From an uncultured Eubacterium sp. (GTDB lineage Bacteria > Bacillota > Clostridia > Lachnospirales > Lachnospiraceae): a stretch of 10,154 nt of DNA. A program made the position numbers and the translations under genes. Under the pieces are notes generated by a model. It did no database searches and had not been told where the DNA came from. It saw nothing but the letters and a program-made list of their open reading frames with translations. Below, piece by piece: positions 1 to 6,340 of this stretch (position 1 is its first letter; each line of letters begins with the position of its first letter). The stretch lies in NCBI GenBank assembly GCA_937915825.1, contig CALGGT010000067.1, forward strand, positions 1 through 10,154, written 5' to 3'.

Positions 1-17
1 AAAGGAGGTAGGCTAAA

Positions 18-713
18 ATGCCAAGAAATCAATTACAAAAAATGATATTTGCATTCATTACCGTTGTCATTACCGTACATGCTTATGTTTTTTATAGCTT
101 ATATGTCGTAAACGGCAACGTATTAATGCAGGTGAACGGAACGAACAGTGTGCTCGCGGCCATCAACAAACAAGGTGGCGTATATATGTTTGGAACATAT
201 CTTCCGATATGGGCTTGCATATTGATTGAGTTCTGTCTGGCATATTTTCTCGAAAATGTAATGGGAAGTCCCTTATCATTTAAACTTGCCAGCAGAGTGT
301 TCAATCCCGTAAAAAATCATCCGATGATGTTTGAAACAGCCATCATATGCGCGACGGTCGGTTTAATGTGTCCGGCCATGAGTTTTCTCGCAGCGTGGCT
401 GTACTACCCTTATTATGCAGGATTTAACCTATTTACGCTGCTGGCGAATTGGCTGAAACTTGTATGTTTTAATTTTCCGTTCGCATTTTTCACTCAACTT
501 TTCTTTATCCAGCCGTTTGTACGAGTGGTCTTTAAAACATTGTTCCGCAAGGATATCGAAGCGAGAGCAACGGAACCCGAACATTTTGCGGCTGAAAATG
601 AGCAGGAAGCCATTGCAGACATTTTCAACCGGATCGGGGAAATACAGGAAGAACTCGCTCACGAGCATCGTAGAAGAAAGGCATTGGAGAAACACATCGT
701 GAATAAATCCTAA
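18..713 (+). CDS. DUF2798-like four-helix membrane protein
   Basis: A 231-residue integral membrane protein whose molecular function is unknown. The N-terminus MPRNxxQ, the Pro-rich start of the third hydrophobic segment and the final aromatic segment followed by a basic stop (FKTLFRK) resemble DUF2798-type proteins of Firmicutes; this is recognised from memory. Hydrophobic segments lie near residues 9-31, 58-79, 104-129 and 138-165. After about residue 178 the protein becomes a highly charged, probably helical or coiled-coil cytoplasmic tail (Glu/Arg/Lys-rich, 180-231), which seems long for this family. The start ATG is supported by AAAGGAGG at bases 1-8, nine bases upstream. The promoter lies outside the window. 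No terminator is visible after the stop; the -35 box of the next transcription unit begins nine bases later. No functional link to the downstream translation genes is evident. Confidence 0.75.
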   Translation: MPRNQLQKMIFAFITVVITVHAYVFYSLYVVNGNVLMQVNGTNSVLAAINKQGGVYMFGTYLPIWACILIEFCLAYFLENVMGSPLSFKLASRVFNPVKNHPMMFETAIICATVGLMCPAMSFLAAWLYYPYYAGFNLFTLLANWLKLVCFNFPFAFFTQLFFIQPFVRVVFKTLFRKDIEARATEPEHFAAENEQEAIADIFNRIGEIQEELAHEHRRRKALEKHIVNKS

Positions 714-721
714 ATTTCCTC

Positions 722-750
722 TTGCAATTCTTTTTGATCCGTGATATAAT
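722..750 (+). promoter_or_regulatory. sigma-A type promoter of the aspS-gatCAB operon
   Basis: TTGCAA (722-727) and a perfect TATAAT (745-750) are separated by 17 bases. A TG one base before the -10 (742-743) gives an extended -10 element. Transcription should start near 756-758, just before the T-box leader. The promoter sits directly behind the stop codon of the preceding membrane-protein gene, so the operon has its own start but may also receive read-through. Confidence 0.8.
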
Positions 751-756
751 TCATGC

Positions 757-1055
757 AAATGAATCATCGAAAGGCTACGACGGAAACGAATATCTGGCTG
801 AGAACCGGTAGACAGGAAGAGGTGTCACCGACTGAGAGCATCTCATGGGGATCGCAGATAGGAGAACATTCCTGAGCTTGCATTCTGAACGAGAGGACAT
901 TCGGATCGGTTCTCAGTAGGTTTGCACGGTTGCACCGTTATCGCATTTGAGAGGGAAGTTCTTTCAGATGGACTTCCAACGCGGGTGGTACCGCGGATGA
1001 CTTTGAATTTTCATCCGTCCCGGCAGAAGCTATTGTTTCGCCGGGACGTTTTTTT
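757..1055 (+). ncRNA. T-box riboswitch, Asn-type (possibly dual Asn/Glu)
   Basis: A transcription-attenuating leader that senses uncharged tRNA. The T-box signature GCGGGTGGTACCGCGG is at 981-996, with TGGT (986-989) as the base-pairing site for the tRNA 3' end. It is preceded by a 7-bp hairpin (954-960/971-977), a CGTTATC segment typical after stem III (ACGGT/ACCGT, 926-930/934-938), a stem II candidate (887-892/906-912) and stem I. In my fold the specifier loop is closed by GGAA/TTCC (782-785/869-872) and TATCTG/CAGATA (791-796/855-860). Its 3' strand carries GAACA (864-868), so the Asn codon AAC lies at 865-867 with the usual purine after it, and Glu GAA overlaps it by a one-base shift. 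The distal stem I hairpin is 806-809+811-814/823-826+827-830. The Asn assignment fits the downstream AspRS-GatCAB genes. The T-box call is firm; the specifier is less certain. Confidence 0.9.
1016..1055 (+). terminator. T-box regulated intrinsic terminator
   Basis: CGTCCCGGC (1016-1024) pairs with GCCGGGACG (1040-1048) over 9 bp, followed by seven T residues (1049-1055). An upstream helix CGGATGA/TCATCCG (994-1000/1011-1017) starts inside the T-box motif, so antitermination (T-box used by the antiterminator) and extended terminator pairing exclude each other, as expected for a T-box leader. Confidence 0.9.
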
Positions 1056-1072
1056 ACATCGTCGATGTAAAA
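1052..1072 (+). repeat. perfect palindrome directly after the terminator
   Basis: A perfect inverted repeat with 10-nt arms around a single central T (1062). It starts inside the terminator T-tract. As RNA it would form about 8 bp with a five-base loop (CGTCG); as DNA it is a 21-bp dyad that could bind a protein. No known operator is recognised. Confidence 0.6.
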
Positions 1073-1098
1073 CTATATTTCCTGGCTACATCAGAAGA

Positions 1099-1201
1099 AT
1101 GGAATGTTTTCCATGTGACAATGGGGTCACAAGGCTTTTTAAGCATACCCTATTGTTGCTTCCAGAGCCTCCCATGGTGGAAAACATCAAAAAGGAGGTT
1201 T
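1099..1201 (+). promoter_or_regulatory. candidate structured leader element controlling the aspS ribosome binding site
   Basis: Two mutually exclusive folds are visible. Fold B is a three-way junction: P1 ATGTTTTCCA/TGGAAAACAT (1104-1113/1178-1187), P2 TGTGAC/GTCACA (1114-1119/1126-1131), P3a AGGCT/AGCCT (1132-1136/1166-1170) and P3b AAGCA/TGCTT (1141-1145/1157-1161). P1, P2 and P3 follow each other without unpaired bases on the 5' side. This leaves the Shine-Dalgarno AAGGAGG (1192-1198) free. Fold A pairs 1165-1172 with 1194-1201 (CCTCC with GGAGG plus flanking A-U and G-U pairs), hiding the Shine-Dalgarno and breaking P3a, while a local hairpin ATGGAA/TTCCAT (1099-1104/1109-1114) takes over the 5' arm of P1. 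The pairings are seen in the sequence; a switch function is inference. Confidence 0.45.
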
Positions 1202-1204
1202 CTT

Positions 1205-2554
1205 ATGAAATACGCAACCGGACATTTAATCCAAAAATCTCAAACCATTGCCGCTCTGGCAACCAAAGCCTGTGAACCGGACTCCATTTCCTCATGCGAA
1301 CCCTGTTACATTGAGGGGGCCATTCATACCATTCGAAAAATGGGTAATATTGCCTTTATCCTACTGAGAAGGTATGACGGTTTATTGCAAACGGTTTACG
1401 AGGAGGGAAAACTGTCGGTTTCCCTATCGAACTTACATGACAACACCATTGTCGGTATGACGGGAATCCCGGTTTTAGAACCCAAGGCCCCTCAAGGCTT
1501 TGAGGTACATCTGACAAACATTCAAATTCTGGCAACTCCAAGTGCTCCCCTACCCATTAATATTTCCAAATGGAAGCTCCAAACTTCCCTGGAAACCAAG
1601 TTAAATCTGCGCCCCATTACCTTGCGAAACATTCGTGAGCGGGCAAAGTTCAAACTCCAGGAAGGTCTGGTTCGGGGCTTTCGGGAATACCTGTCCTCTC
1701 TGGATTTTACGGAAATTCATACGCCGAAGATCGGAGCCAAGGGTGCGGAAGGCGGCGCGAATATTTTCAAATTGGAATATTTTCACCGTCCTGCTATCCT
1801 GGAGCAAAGTCCCCAATTTTATAAACAAATGATGGTAGGCGTCTTTGACCGCGTGTTTGAAGTAGGCCCTGTATTTCGGGCGGAAAAACATAATACCAAA
1901 CGCCACCTGAATGAATATACTTCCCTGGATTTTGAGTACGGGTATCTCACCGGATTTGAAGATTTAATGGAATTAGAAACCGGGTTTTTGCAGTACAGCA
2001 TGGAACTCCTTCGTAAAGATTATGCCAGGGAATTGGAACTGTTAAACGTGGAACTCCCCAACACTGAAAAAATCCCTACCGTTTCCTTTGCCAAGGCTAA
2101 GGAGGCCGTTGCCGAACATTTTCACCGAACCATACGAAATCCCTATGATCTGGAGCCGGAAGAAGAATTCCTGATCGGAAAATATTATAAAGAACAATAC
2201 GACGCGGATTTTGTTTTCGTTACACATTATCCTTCGAAAAAGCGTCCGTTCTACGCCATGGATGATCCGGAAGATTCCACCTACACCTTAAGTTTTGACC
2301 TTCTTTTCCGAGGCTTGGAAGTTACCACCGGTGGTCAGCGTATCCACGATTATTCCATGCTTTTGGATAAGATTCAGGCCCGGGGAATGTCCACCGAGGG
2401 CATGGAGCACTATTTGGAAATCTTCCGCCACGGAATGCCCCCGCACGGAGGACTGGGCATTGGATTGGAACGGTTGACCATGATGCTGCTGCAGGAAGAA
2501 AACGTAAGGGAAACCACGTTGTTTCCCAGAGATTTATCCCGATTGGAACCCTGA
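1205..2554 (+). CDS. aspS: aspartyl-tRNA synthetase, archaeal/non-discriminating type (AspRS2)
   Basis: A class II aminoacyl-tRNA synthetase (449 residues) that activates Asp and loads it on tRNA(Asp) and, as predicted here, tRNA(Asn). The N-terminal anticodon-binding OB fold covers about 1-110. Catalytic motif 1 is near FTEIHTPK (168-175), motif 2 near FEVGPVFRAE (218-227, ATP-binding Arg225) and motif 3 GIGLERL (418-424, Arg423). The compact architecture without the bacterial GAD insertion, and the ending LFPRD, are those of archaeal-type AspRS. His41 and Pro96 replace the Trp and Lys (W26, K85 of Thermococcus kodakarensis AspRS) that restrict archaeal enzymes to tRNA(Asp), which points to a relaxed enzyme feeding GatCAB. 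The start at 1205 is chosen because AAGGAGG lies six bases upstream; an in-frame ATG at 1115 falls in structured leader RNA and lacks a ribosome site. T-box controlled and first in the operon with gatCAB. The genome may also carry a standard bacterial AspRS. Confidence 0.93.
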   Translation: MKYATGHLIQKSQTIAALATKACEPDSISSCEPCYIEGAIHTIRKMGNIAFILLRRYDGLLQTVYEEGKLSVSLSNLHDNTIVGMTGIPVLEPKAPQGFEVHLTNIQILATPSAPLPINISKWKLQTSLETKLNLRPITLRNIRERAKFKLQEGLVRGFREYLSSLDFTEIHTPKIGAKGAEGGANIFKLEYFHRPAILEQSPQFYKQMMVGVFDRVFEVGPVFRAEKHNTKRHLNEYTSLDFEYGYLTGFEDLMELETGFLQYSMELLRKDYARELELLNVELPNTEKIPTVSFAKAKEAVAEHFHRTIRNPYDLEPEEEFLIGKYYKEQYDADFVFVTHYPSKKRPFYAMDDPEDSTYTLSFDLLFRGLEVTTGGQRIHDYSMLLDKIQARGMSTEGMEHYLEIFRHGMPPHGGLGIGLERLTMMLLQEENVRETTLFPRDLSRLEP

Positions 2555-2651
2555 AAAGCAAAATATTTGACCGACATAAGCGACCGAAAAGCAAAAATGT
2601 TTGATCGGCATGAGCGACTGAAAAGCAAAAAGATTTGATAGGCATAAATGC
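2551..2651 (+). repeat. three degenerate 33-34 bp tandem repeats between aspS and gatC
   Basis: Units are 2551-2583 (33 bp), 2584-2617 (34 bp) and 2618-2651 (34 bp, decaying at its 3' end). Each begins C(T/C)GAAAAGCAAAA, continues with a TTTGA core and ends in a (G/A)CAT(A/G)AGCGA-like block, changed to GCATAAATGC in the third. The first unit includes the aspS stop codon; the third ends just before the gatC ribosome site. No coding frame of the operon runs through them. Function unknown. Confidence 0.85.
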
Positions 2652-2667
2652 CTGGAATGGAGGAACA

Positions 2668-2961
2668 ATGGAACCTTTAATTACCGATGAAACCATTGAA
2701 AATGTAAGTATTCTAGCGAAATTGGAGTTAAGCCCCGCCGAAAAGGAAGAGGCGAAAAAAGATATGGAGAAAATGTTAAGCTACATCGATCAGCTGAACG
2801 AATTGGACACCTCCCAGGTGGAACCAATGTCCCATGCTTTTTCCCTTCACAACGTGTTCCGGGAAGACGTGATCACCAACGAGGACCGGAAAGAAGAAAT
2901 ATTACAGAATGCACCGAAACAAAAAGACGGCACCTTCATGGTTCCGAAAACATTTGACTAG
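2668..2961 (+). CDS. gatC: Asp-tRNA(Asn)/Glu-tRNA(Gln) amidotransferase subunit C
   Basis: The small subunit (97 residues, normal length for GatC) that wraps around GatA and GatB and stabilises the GatCAB complex in the cytoplasm. The N-terminal helical part is about 1-47; a conserved linker LDTSQVEPMSH (46-56) is followed by the C-terminal segment with REDV and the family's usual ending NAP...GTFMVPKT. The start at 2668 follows GGAGGAACA; an in-frame TTG at 2635 lies inside the repeat region and is not preferred. It is 15 bases upstream of gatA and is transcribed with it. Confidence 0.95.
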   Translation: MEPLITDETIENVSILAKLELSPAEKEEAKKDMEKMLSYIDQLNELDTSQVEPMSHAFSLHNVFREDVITNEDRKEEILQNAPKQKDGTFMVPKTFD

Positions 2962-2976
2962 AAGGAGGAACGCCAT

Positions 2977-4407
2977 ATGGAATATTCTGCCGTGACCCTG
3001 GGTCGCATGATACAAGAACGCAAAGTATCCGTAGCTGAGGCTGCAAAAGCGGTTCTTCAGACCATTCAGGAAAAAGAACGCACCTATCATTGCTATGTAA
3101 CCGTTTGTTCGGAAGAATCGATCCTGGAACAAGCGGAAAAGATCCAGAGGAAAATTGACGATCATACCCTTACTTCTCCTTTGGCGGGCGTTCCCGTTGC
3201 CATTAAAGATAATATGTTAACAAAGGGAATTCCCACAACCTGCAGTTCTAAAATCCTGGAACATTTTATTCCCACGTACACCGCCACCGCCGTGCAAAAT
3301 CTGGAAAAGGCAGGGGCCTTAATCCTGGGAAAGACCAACATGGATGAGTTCGCCATGGGATCCACCACCGAGACATCCGCCTTTGGTGTAACCAAAAACC
3401 CCAGCGATCCCTCCCACGTTCCCGGAGGTTCCTCCGGCGGTTCCGCGGCCGCCGTTGCCCTGGATGAATGTACCTACGCATTGGGAAGTGATACCGGCGG
3501 TTCCATTCGCCAGCCCTGTTCCTATTGCGGTGTTACCGGCATAAAGCCTACTTACGGCACCGTATCCAGAAACGGTCTGGTCGCCTACGGATCTTCCCTG
3601 GATCAGATCGGTCCCATCGCCAAAAATGTTACAGACTGTGCTACGATCTTACAAACCATCTCTTCCCACGACCCTCTGGATTCTACGTCCTACCCCCGGG
3701 GAGATTTGAACTTCACGGACCATTTGACCTGTGACGTAAAGGGAATGAAGATCGGTATTCCCAAGGATTATTTCGGAGACGGTCTGCAAGAGGATGTGAA
3801 GGAGAAAGTTTTGCAGGTTGGAAAAGAATTGGAAGCGAAGGGGGCGATCCTGGAAGAGTTCGACTTGCGTTTCGTAAAATACGCCGTTCCCACTTACTAT
3901 GTCATCGCCTGCGCCGAAGCAAGTTCCAATCTATCCCGTTTTGACGGCGTAAAGTACGGATACCGGACGCCAGAGAATACAGACTTACATACCATGTATA
4001 AGCGCACCCGTTCCGAGGGATTCGGCTCTGAGGTAAAACGTCGGATCATGCTGGGATCCTTTGTGCTCAGCAGTGGTTACTACGATGCTTATTATTTGAA
4101 AGCGTTAAAGAGCAAAGCCCTGATCAAGCAGGCTTTTGACCGGGCATTTGAGACCTATGACATGATATTGGCTCCGGTAGCCCCCTCCACCGCACCGAAA
4201 CTGGGAGAGAGCTTACAGGATCCTCTGCAAATGTATCTTAGTGATATTTATACCATTTCGGTGAATCTGGCCGGTCTTCCCTCCATTGCATTCCCCTGTG
4301 GATCCGATTCCAAGGGGTTACCCATCGGGGCCCAGCTCATTGGTAATTGTTTCGAAGAACATAAGATAATTCGCGCCGCCTATACCTACGAATGCGAGAA
4401 AGGATGA
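2977..4407 (+). CDS. gatA: Asp-tRNA(Asn)/Glu-tRNA(Gln) amidotransferase subunit A (amidase)
   Basis: The glutaminase subunit (476 residues) that releases ammonia from Gln and passes it through a channel to GatB. It belongs to the amidase-signature family. The Ser-cis-Ser-Lys triad is intact: Lys77 in AIKDN, Ser152 in GGSSGGSAAAV and Ser176 in GSDTGGSIRQP, with the same spacing as the Staphylococcus aureus residues Lys79, Ser154 and Ser178. Length and ending are normal. AAGGAGG lies nine bases before the ATG. Its stop overlaps the first candidate gatB start codons (ATGATG at 4404), which suggests translational coupling. Confidence 0.97.
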   Translation: MEYSAVTLGRMIQERKVSVAEAAKAVLQTIQEKERTYHCYVTVCSEESILEQAEKIQRKIDDHTLTSPLAGVPVAIKDNMLTKGIPTTCSSKILEHFIPTYTATAVQNLEKAGALILGKTNMDEFAMGSTTETSAFGVTKNPSDPSHVPGGSSGGSAAAVALDECTYALGSDTGGSIRQPCSYCGVTGIKPTYGTVSRNGLVAYGSSLDQIGPIAKNVTDCATILQTISSHDPLDSTSYPRGDLNFTDHLTCDVKGMKIGIPKDYFGDGLQEDVKEKVLQVGKELEAKGAILEEFDLRFVKYAVPTYYVIACAEASSNLSRFDGVKYGYRTPENTDLHTMYKRTRSEGFGSEVKRRIMLGSFVLSSGYYDAYYLKALKSKALIKQAFDRAFETYDMILAPVAPSTAPKLGESLQDPLQMYLSDIYTISVNLAGLPSIAFPCGSDSKGLPIGAQLIGNCFEEHKIIRAAYTYECEKG

Positions 4408-4412
4408 TGGTC

Positions 4413-5849
4413 ATGAAGAGAGAATACGAAACCGTAATCGGACTGGAAGTCCATGTGGAGCTTGCGACGAAAACCAAGATTTTCTGCGGTTGTACCACAG
4501 CTTTCGGCGGTGCGCCCAACACTCACACCTGCCCGGTTTGTACCGGGATGCCGGGAGCGCTTCCCGTCCTGAACAAGAAAGTACTGGAATATGCCATTGC
4601 CGTTGGACTCGCCACCAATTGTGAGATTACCAGGGATTGCAAGTTTGATCGCAAGAACTATTTTTATCCGGATAACCCGCAAAACTATCAGATTTCCCAA
4701 CTCTATCTTCCGATTTGTCGAAATGGCCATGTGACCATTCAGATCGGGGATCAGACCAAGGACATCGGCATTCATGAAATTCATATGGAAGAGGATGCGG
4801 GAAAATTGGTACACGATGATTGGGAAGATTGCTCTCTGGTGGATTACAACCGCTCCGGTGTGCCTTTGATCGAAATCGTTTCGGAACCGGATATGCGCAG
4901 CGCGGAAGAAGTGATCGCCTATTTGGAAAAACTTCGCATGACCATTCAATATTTAGGCGCCTCGGATTGTAAATTAAACGAAGGCTCCATGCGTGCCGAC
5001 GTAAACCTTTCGGTAAGGGAGGTTGGTACGGATCGAATGGGAACCCGTACGGAAATGAAAAACTTAAATTCCTTTAAAGCTATTTCCCGAGCCATTGCCG
5101 CCGAACGGGAACGACAGATCGAGTTGTTAGAGGAAGGGAAACCGGTGATTCAGGAAACCAGACGTTGGGATGACAACAAAGAGTATTCCTACGCCATGCG
5201 TTCCAAGGAAGACGCCAAAGATTATCGCTATTTCCCGGATCCGGATTTGGTTCCCATCCACGTTTCTGAGGAATGGATCGCAAAGATCCGCAAAGAGCAG
5301 CCGGAATTACAGGAAGAGAAGATCCTGCGCTATCAAACGGAATATGACATTCCCGATTATGATATTCAGATCCTTACTTCCAATCGCCATTTGGCGGATC
5401 TTTTTGAAAAGGCAAGCGCCCTCTGCGGATCCCCTAAGAAAGTTTCCAACTGGCTAATGGGGGAGACCATGCGTCTTCTCAAAGAGAAAAATATGGATCC
5501 GGAGGACCTGACTCTCACACCTGAAAATTTATCGGATCTGGTTACTTTAACCGATGAGAATGCCATAAACTCAAGCGTTGCCAAGGATGTCTTTGCCGTT
5601 ATGTTTGACACTCCCATTGACGTCATGAAATATGTGGAAGAAAAGGGGTTAAAGAACGTGAACGATTCTTCTGCCCTGGAAGAAACCATTGTAAAAGTCC
5701 TGGAGGAGAACCCCAAATCCGTTGCCGATTACAAAGCCGGGAAAACCAAGGCTATGGGATTCCTGGTTGGACAGTCTATGAAAGCCACCGAAGGGAAGGC
5801 GAATCCCCAAATGATCCGTACACTATTGGAAGAAAAATTAAACAGCTAG
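4413..5849 (+). CDS. gatB: Asp-tRNA(Asn)/Glu-tRNA(Gln) amidotransferase subunit B
   Basis: The tRNA-binding kinase/transamidase subunit (478 residues from this start). It phosphorylates the misacylated Asp or Glu on the tRNA and replaces the phosphate with ammonia from GatA. The cradle domain holds the start signature YETVIGLEVHVEL, four zinc-type cysteines (Cys25, Cys27, Cys40, Cys43) and the family signature NRSGVPLIEIVSEP; a KNLNSF motif follows. A helical linker and the C-terminal YqeY-like tRNA-binding domain make up roughly the last 150 residues. The start at 4413 gives the canonical MKREYETVIG N-terminus with GAAAGG nine bases upstream; ATGs at 4392, 4404 and 4407 are in frame and would overlap gatA. 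It is the last gene of the operon, followed by a terminator hairpin. Confidence 0.96.
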   Translation: MKREYETVIGLEVHVELATKTKIFCGCTTAFGGAPNTHTCPVCTGMPGALPVLNKKVLEYAIAVGLATNCEITRDCKFDRKNYFYPDNPQNYQISQLYLPICRNGHVTIQIGDQTKDIGIHEIHMEEDAGKLVHDDWEDCSLVDYNRSGVPLIEIVSEPDMRSAEEVIAYLEKLRMTIQYLGASDCKLNEGSMRADVNLSVREVGTDRMGTRTEMKNLNSFKAISRAIAAERERQIELLEEGKPVIQETRRWDDNKEYSYAMRSKEDAKDYRYFPDPDLVPIHVSEEWIAKIRKEQPELQEEKILRYQTEYDIPDYDIQILTSNRHLADLFEKASALCGSPKKVSNWLMGETMRLLKEKNMDPEDLTLTPENLSDLVTLTDENAINSSVAKDVFAVMFDTPIDVMKYVEEKGLKNVNDSSALEETIVKVLEENPKSVADYKAGKTKAMGFLVGQSMKATEGKANPQMIRTLLEEKLNS

Positions 5850-5902
5850 TGGCTCTCTACGTTCACCAAAAAACAAAGAACGAGGATCCACCTGGATTCA
5901 AA

Positions 5903-5934
5903 AATAAGCTCTGCAGCAAGCTGCAGAGCTTATT
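5903..5934. terminator. bidirectional terminator between convergent operons
   Basis: A perfect inverted repeat with 15-nt arms (5903-5917/5920-5934) around AA; as RNA, 14 bp with a CAAG loop. On the - strand the hairpin runs into TTATTTTTG, a usable U-tract for the PilZ operon. On the + strand it ends TTATTCC, a weaker tract for gatB. It lies 54 bases after the gatB stop and 32 bases after the PilZ stop. The stretch 5850-5902 holds no gene. Confidence 0.85.
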
Positions 5935-5965
5935 CCTATGGTCTGTTAAGTTCCTCTCCTACCTT

Positions 5966-6322
5966 CTAGCCATTCCCTCCTCCTGTAAGAGATGCCGCGT
6001 ATTCATTGATCACATACTCCATAACAGAGGATGTCTGTACAATCTCGCAGCCATATATCCATCCGTTTTCCGCTTTCTGTTGCCTTATGATGCGGATCAC
6101 GCAGTTCAAAGCGTCATTTTCCATTAATACGATCTGGGCGTTAAAATAATACCCCAATGGAAGCGTCGCCTTGGATCGGAATCCAATCCCACTCTTCGAG
6201 ATGTCAAAGACCTCAATGGATGCATTGACATTCTTGATCTGTTGATTGTCCTGCCGGAAAAGAGTGCTTATCTCTAAATATAGGTTTACGGGCCACCTCT
6301 TCTCCTTCCTCATCTCATACAT
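5966..6322 (-). CDS. PilZ domain protein, predicted c-di-GMP receptor
   Basis: A 118-residue, single-domain cytoplasmic protein. The two c-di-GMP contact motifs of PilZ are present: RxxxR at Arg5-Arg9 (RKEKR) and DxSxxG at Asp40-Ser42-Gly45 (DISKSG), followed by the beta-barrel strands (GYYFNAQIVL, CVIRIIRQ, WIYGCEIV). A short tail of about 20 residues follows. Ligand binding is predicted from these motifs; the downstream target is unknown. The start at 6322 is preceded by GGAGG seven bases upstream; a second Met three codons later is less well placed. It begins only 18 bases after the transglutaminase-like gene, and its ribosome site fills the gap, so the two are very likely co-transcribed. 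Confidence 0.88.
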   Translation of the reverse strand: MYEMRKEKRWPVNLYLEISTLFRQDNQQIKNVNASIEVFDISKSGIGFRSKATLPLGYYFNAQIVLMENDALNCVIRIIRQQKAENGWIYGCEIVQTSSVMEYVINEYAASLTGGGNG

Positions 6323-6340
6323 GATTCGTCCTCCACAAGG

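Noticed and set aside
1115..1204. In-frame ATG at 1115 as the aspS start, adding 30 residues
   Set aside because: It lies inside the P2 hairpin of the leader, has no ribosome binding site and adds residues unlike an AspRS N-terminus; ATG 1205 has a strong AAGGAGG.
922..1275. Open frame of 117 codons in the leader and aspS start, + strand
   Set aside because: It runs through the T-box, terminator and aspS in another frame; it has no ribosome site and no family resemblance.
2322..2696. Minus-strand frame with a repetitive peptide (SVAHADQTF-like)
   Set aside because: The repetition comes from the tandem DNA repeats; the rest is antisense to aspS.
4386..4949. Long minus-strand frame of 187 codons within gatB
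   Set aside because: Fully antisense to a well-supported gatB, with no recognisable domain.
5860..5882. CGTTC/GAACG hairpin after gatB
   Set aside because: Only five pairs with an A-rich 13-base loop and no T-tract; the 15-bp repeat just downstream is the better terminator.
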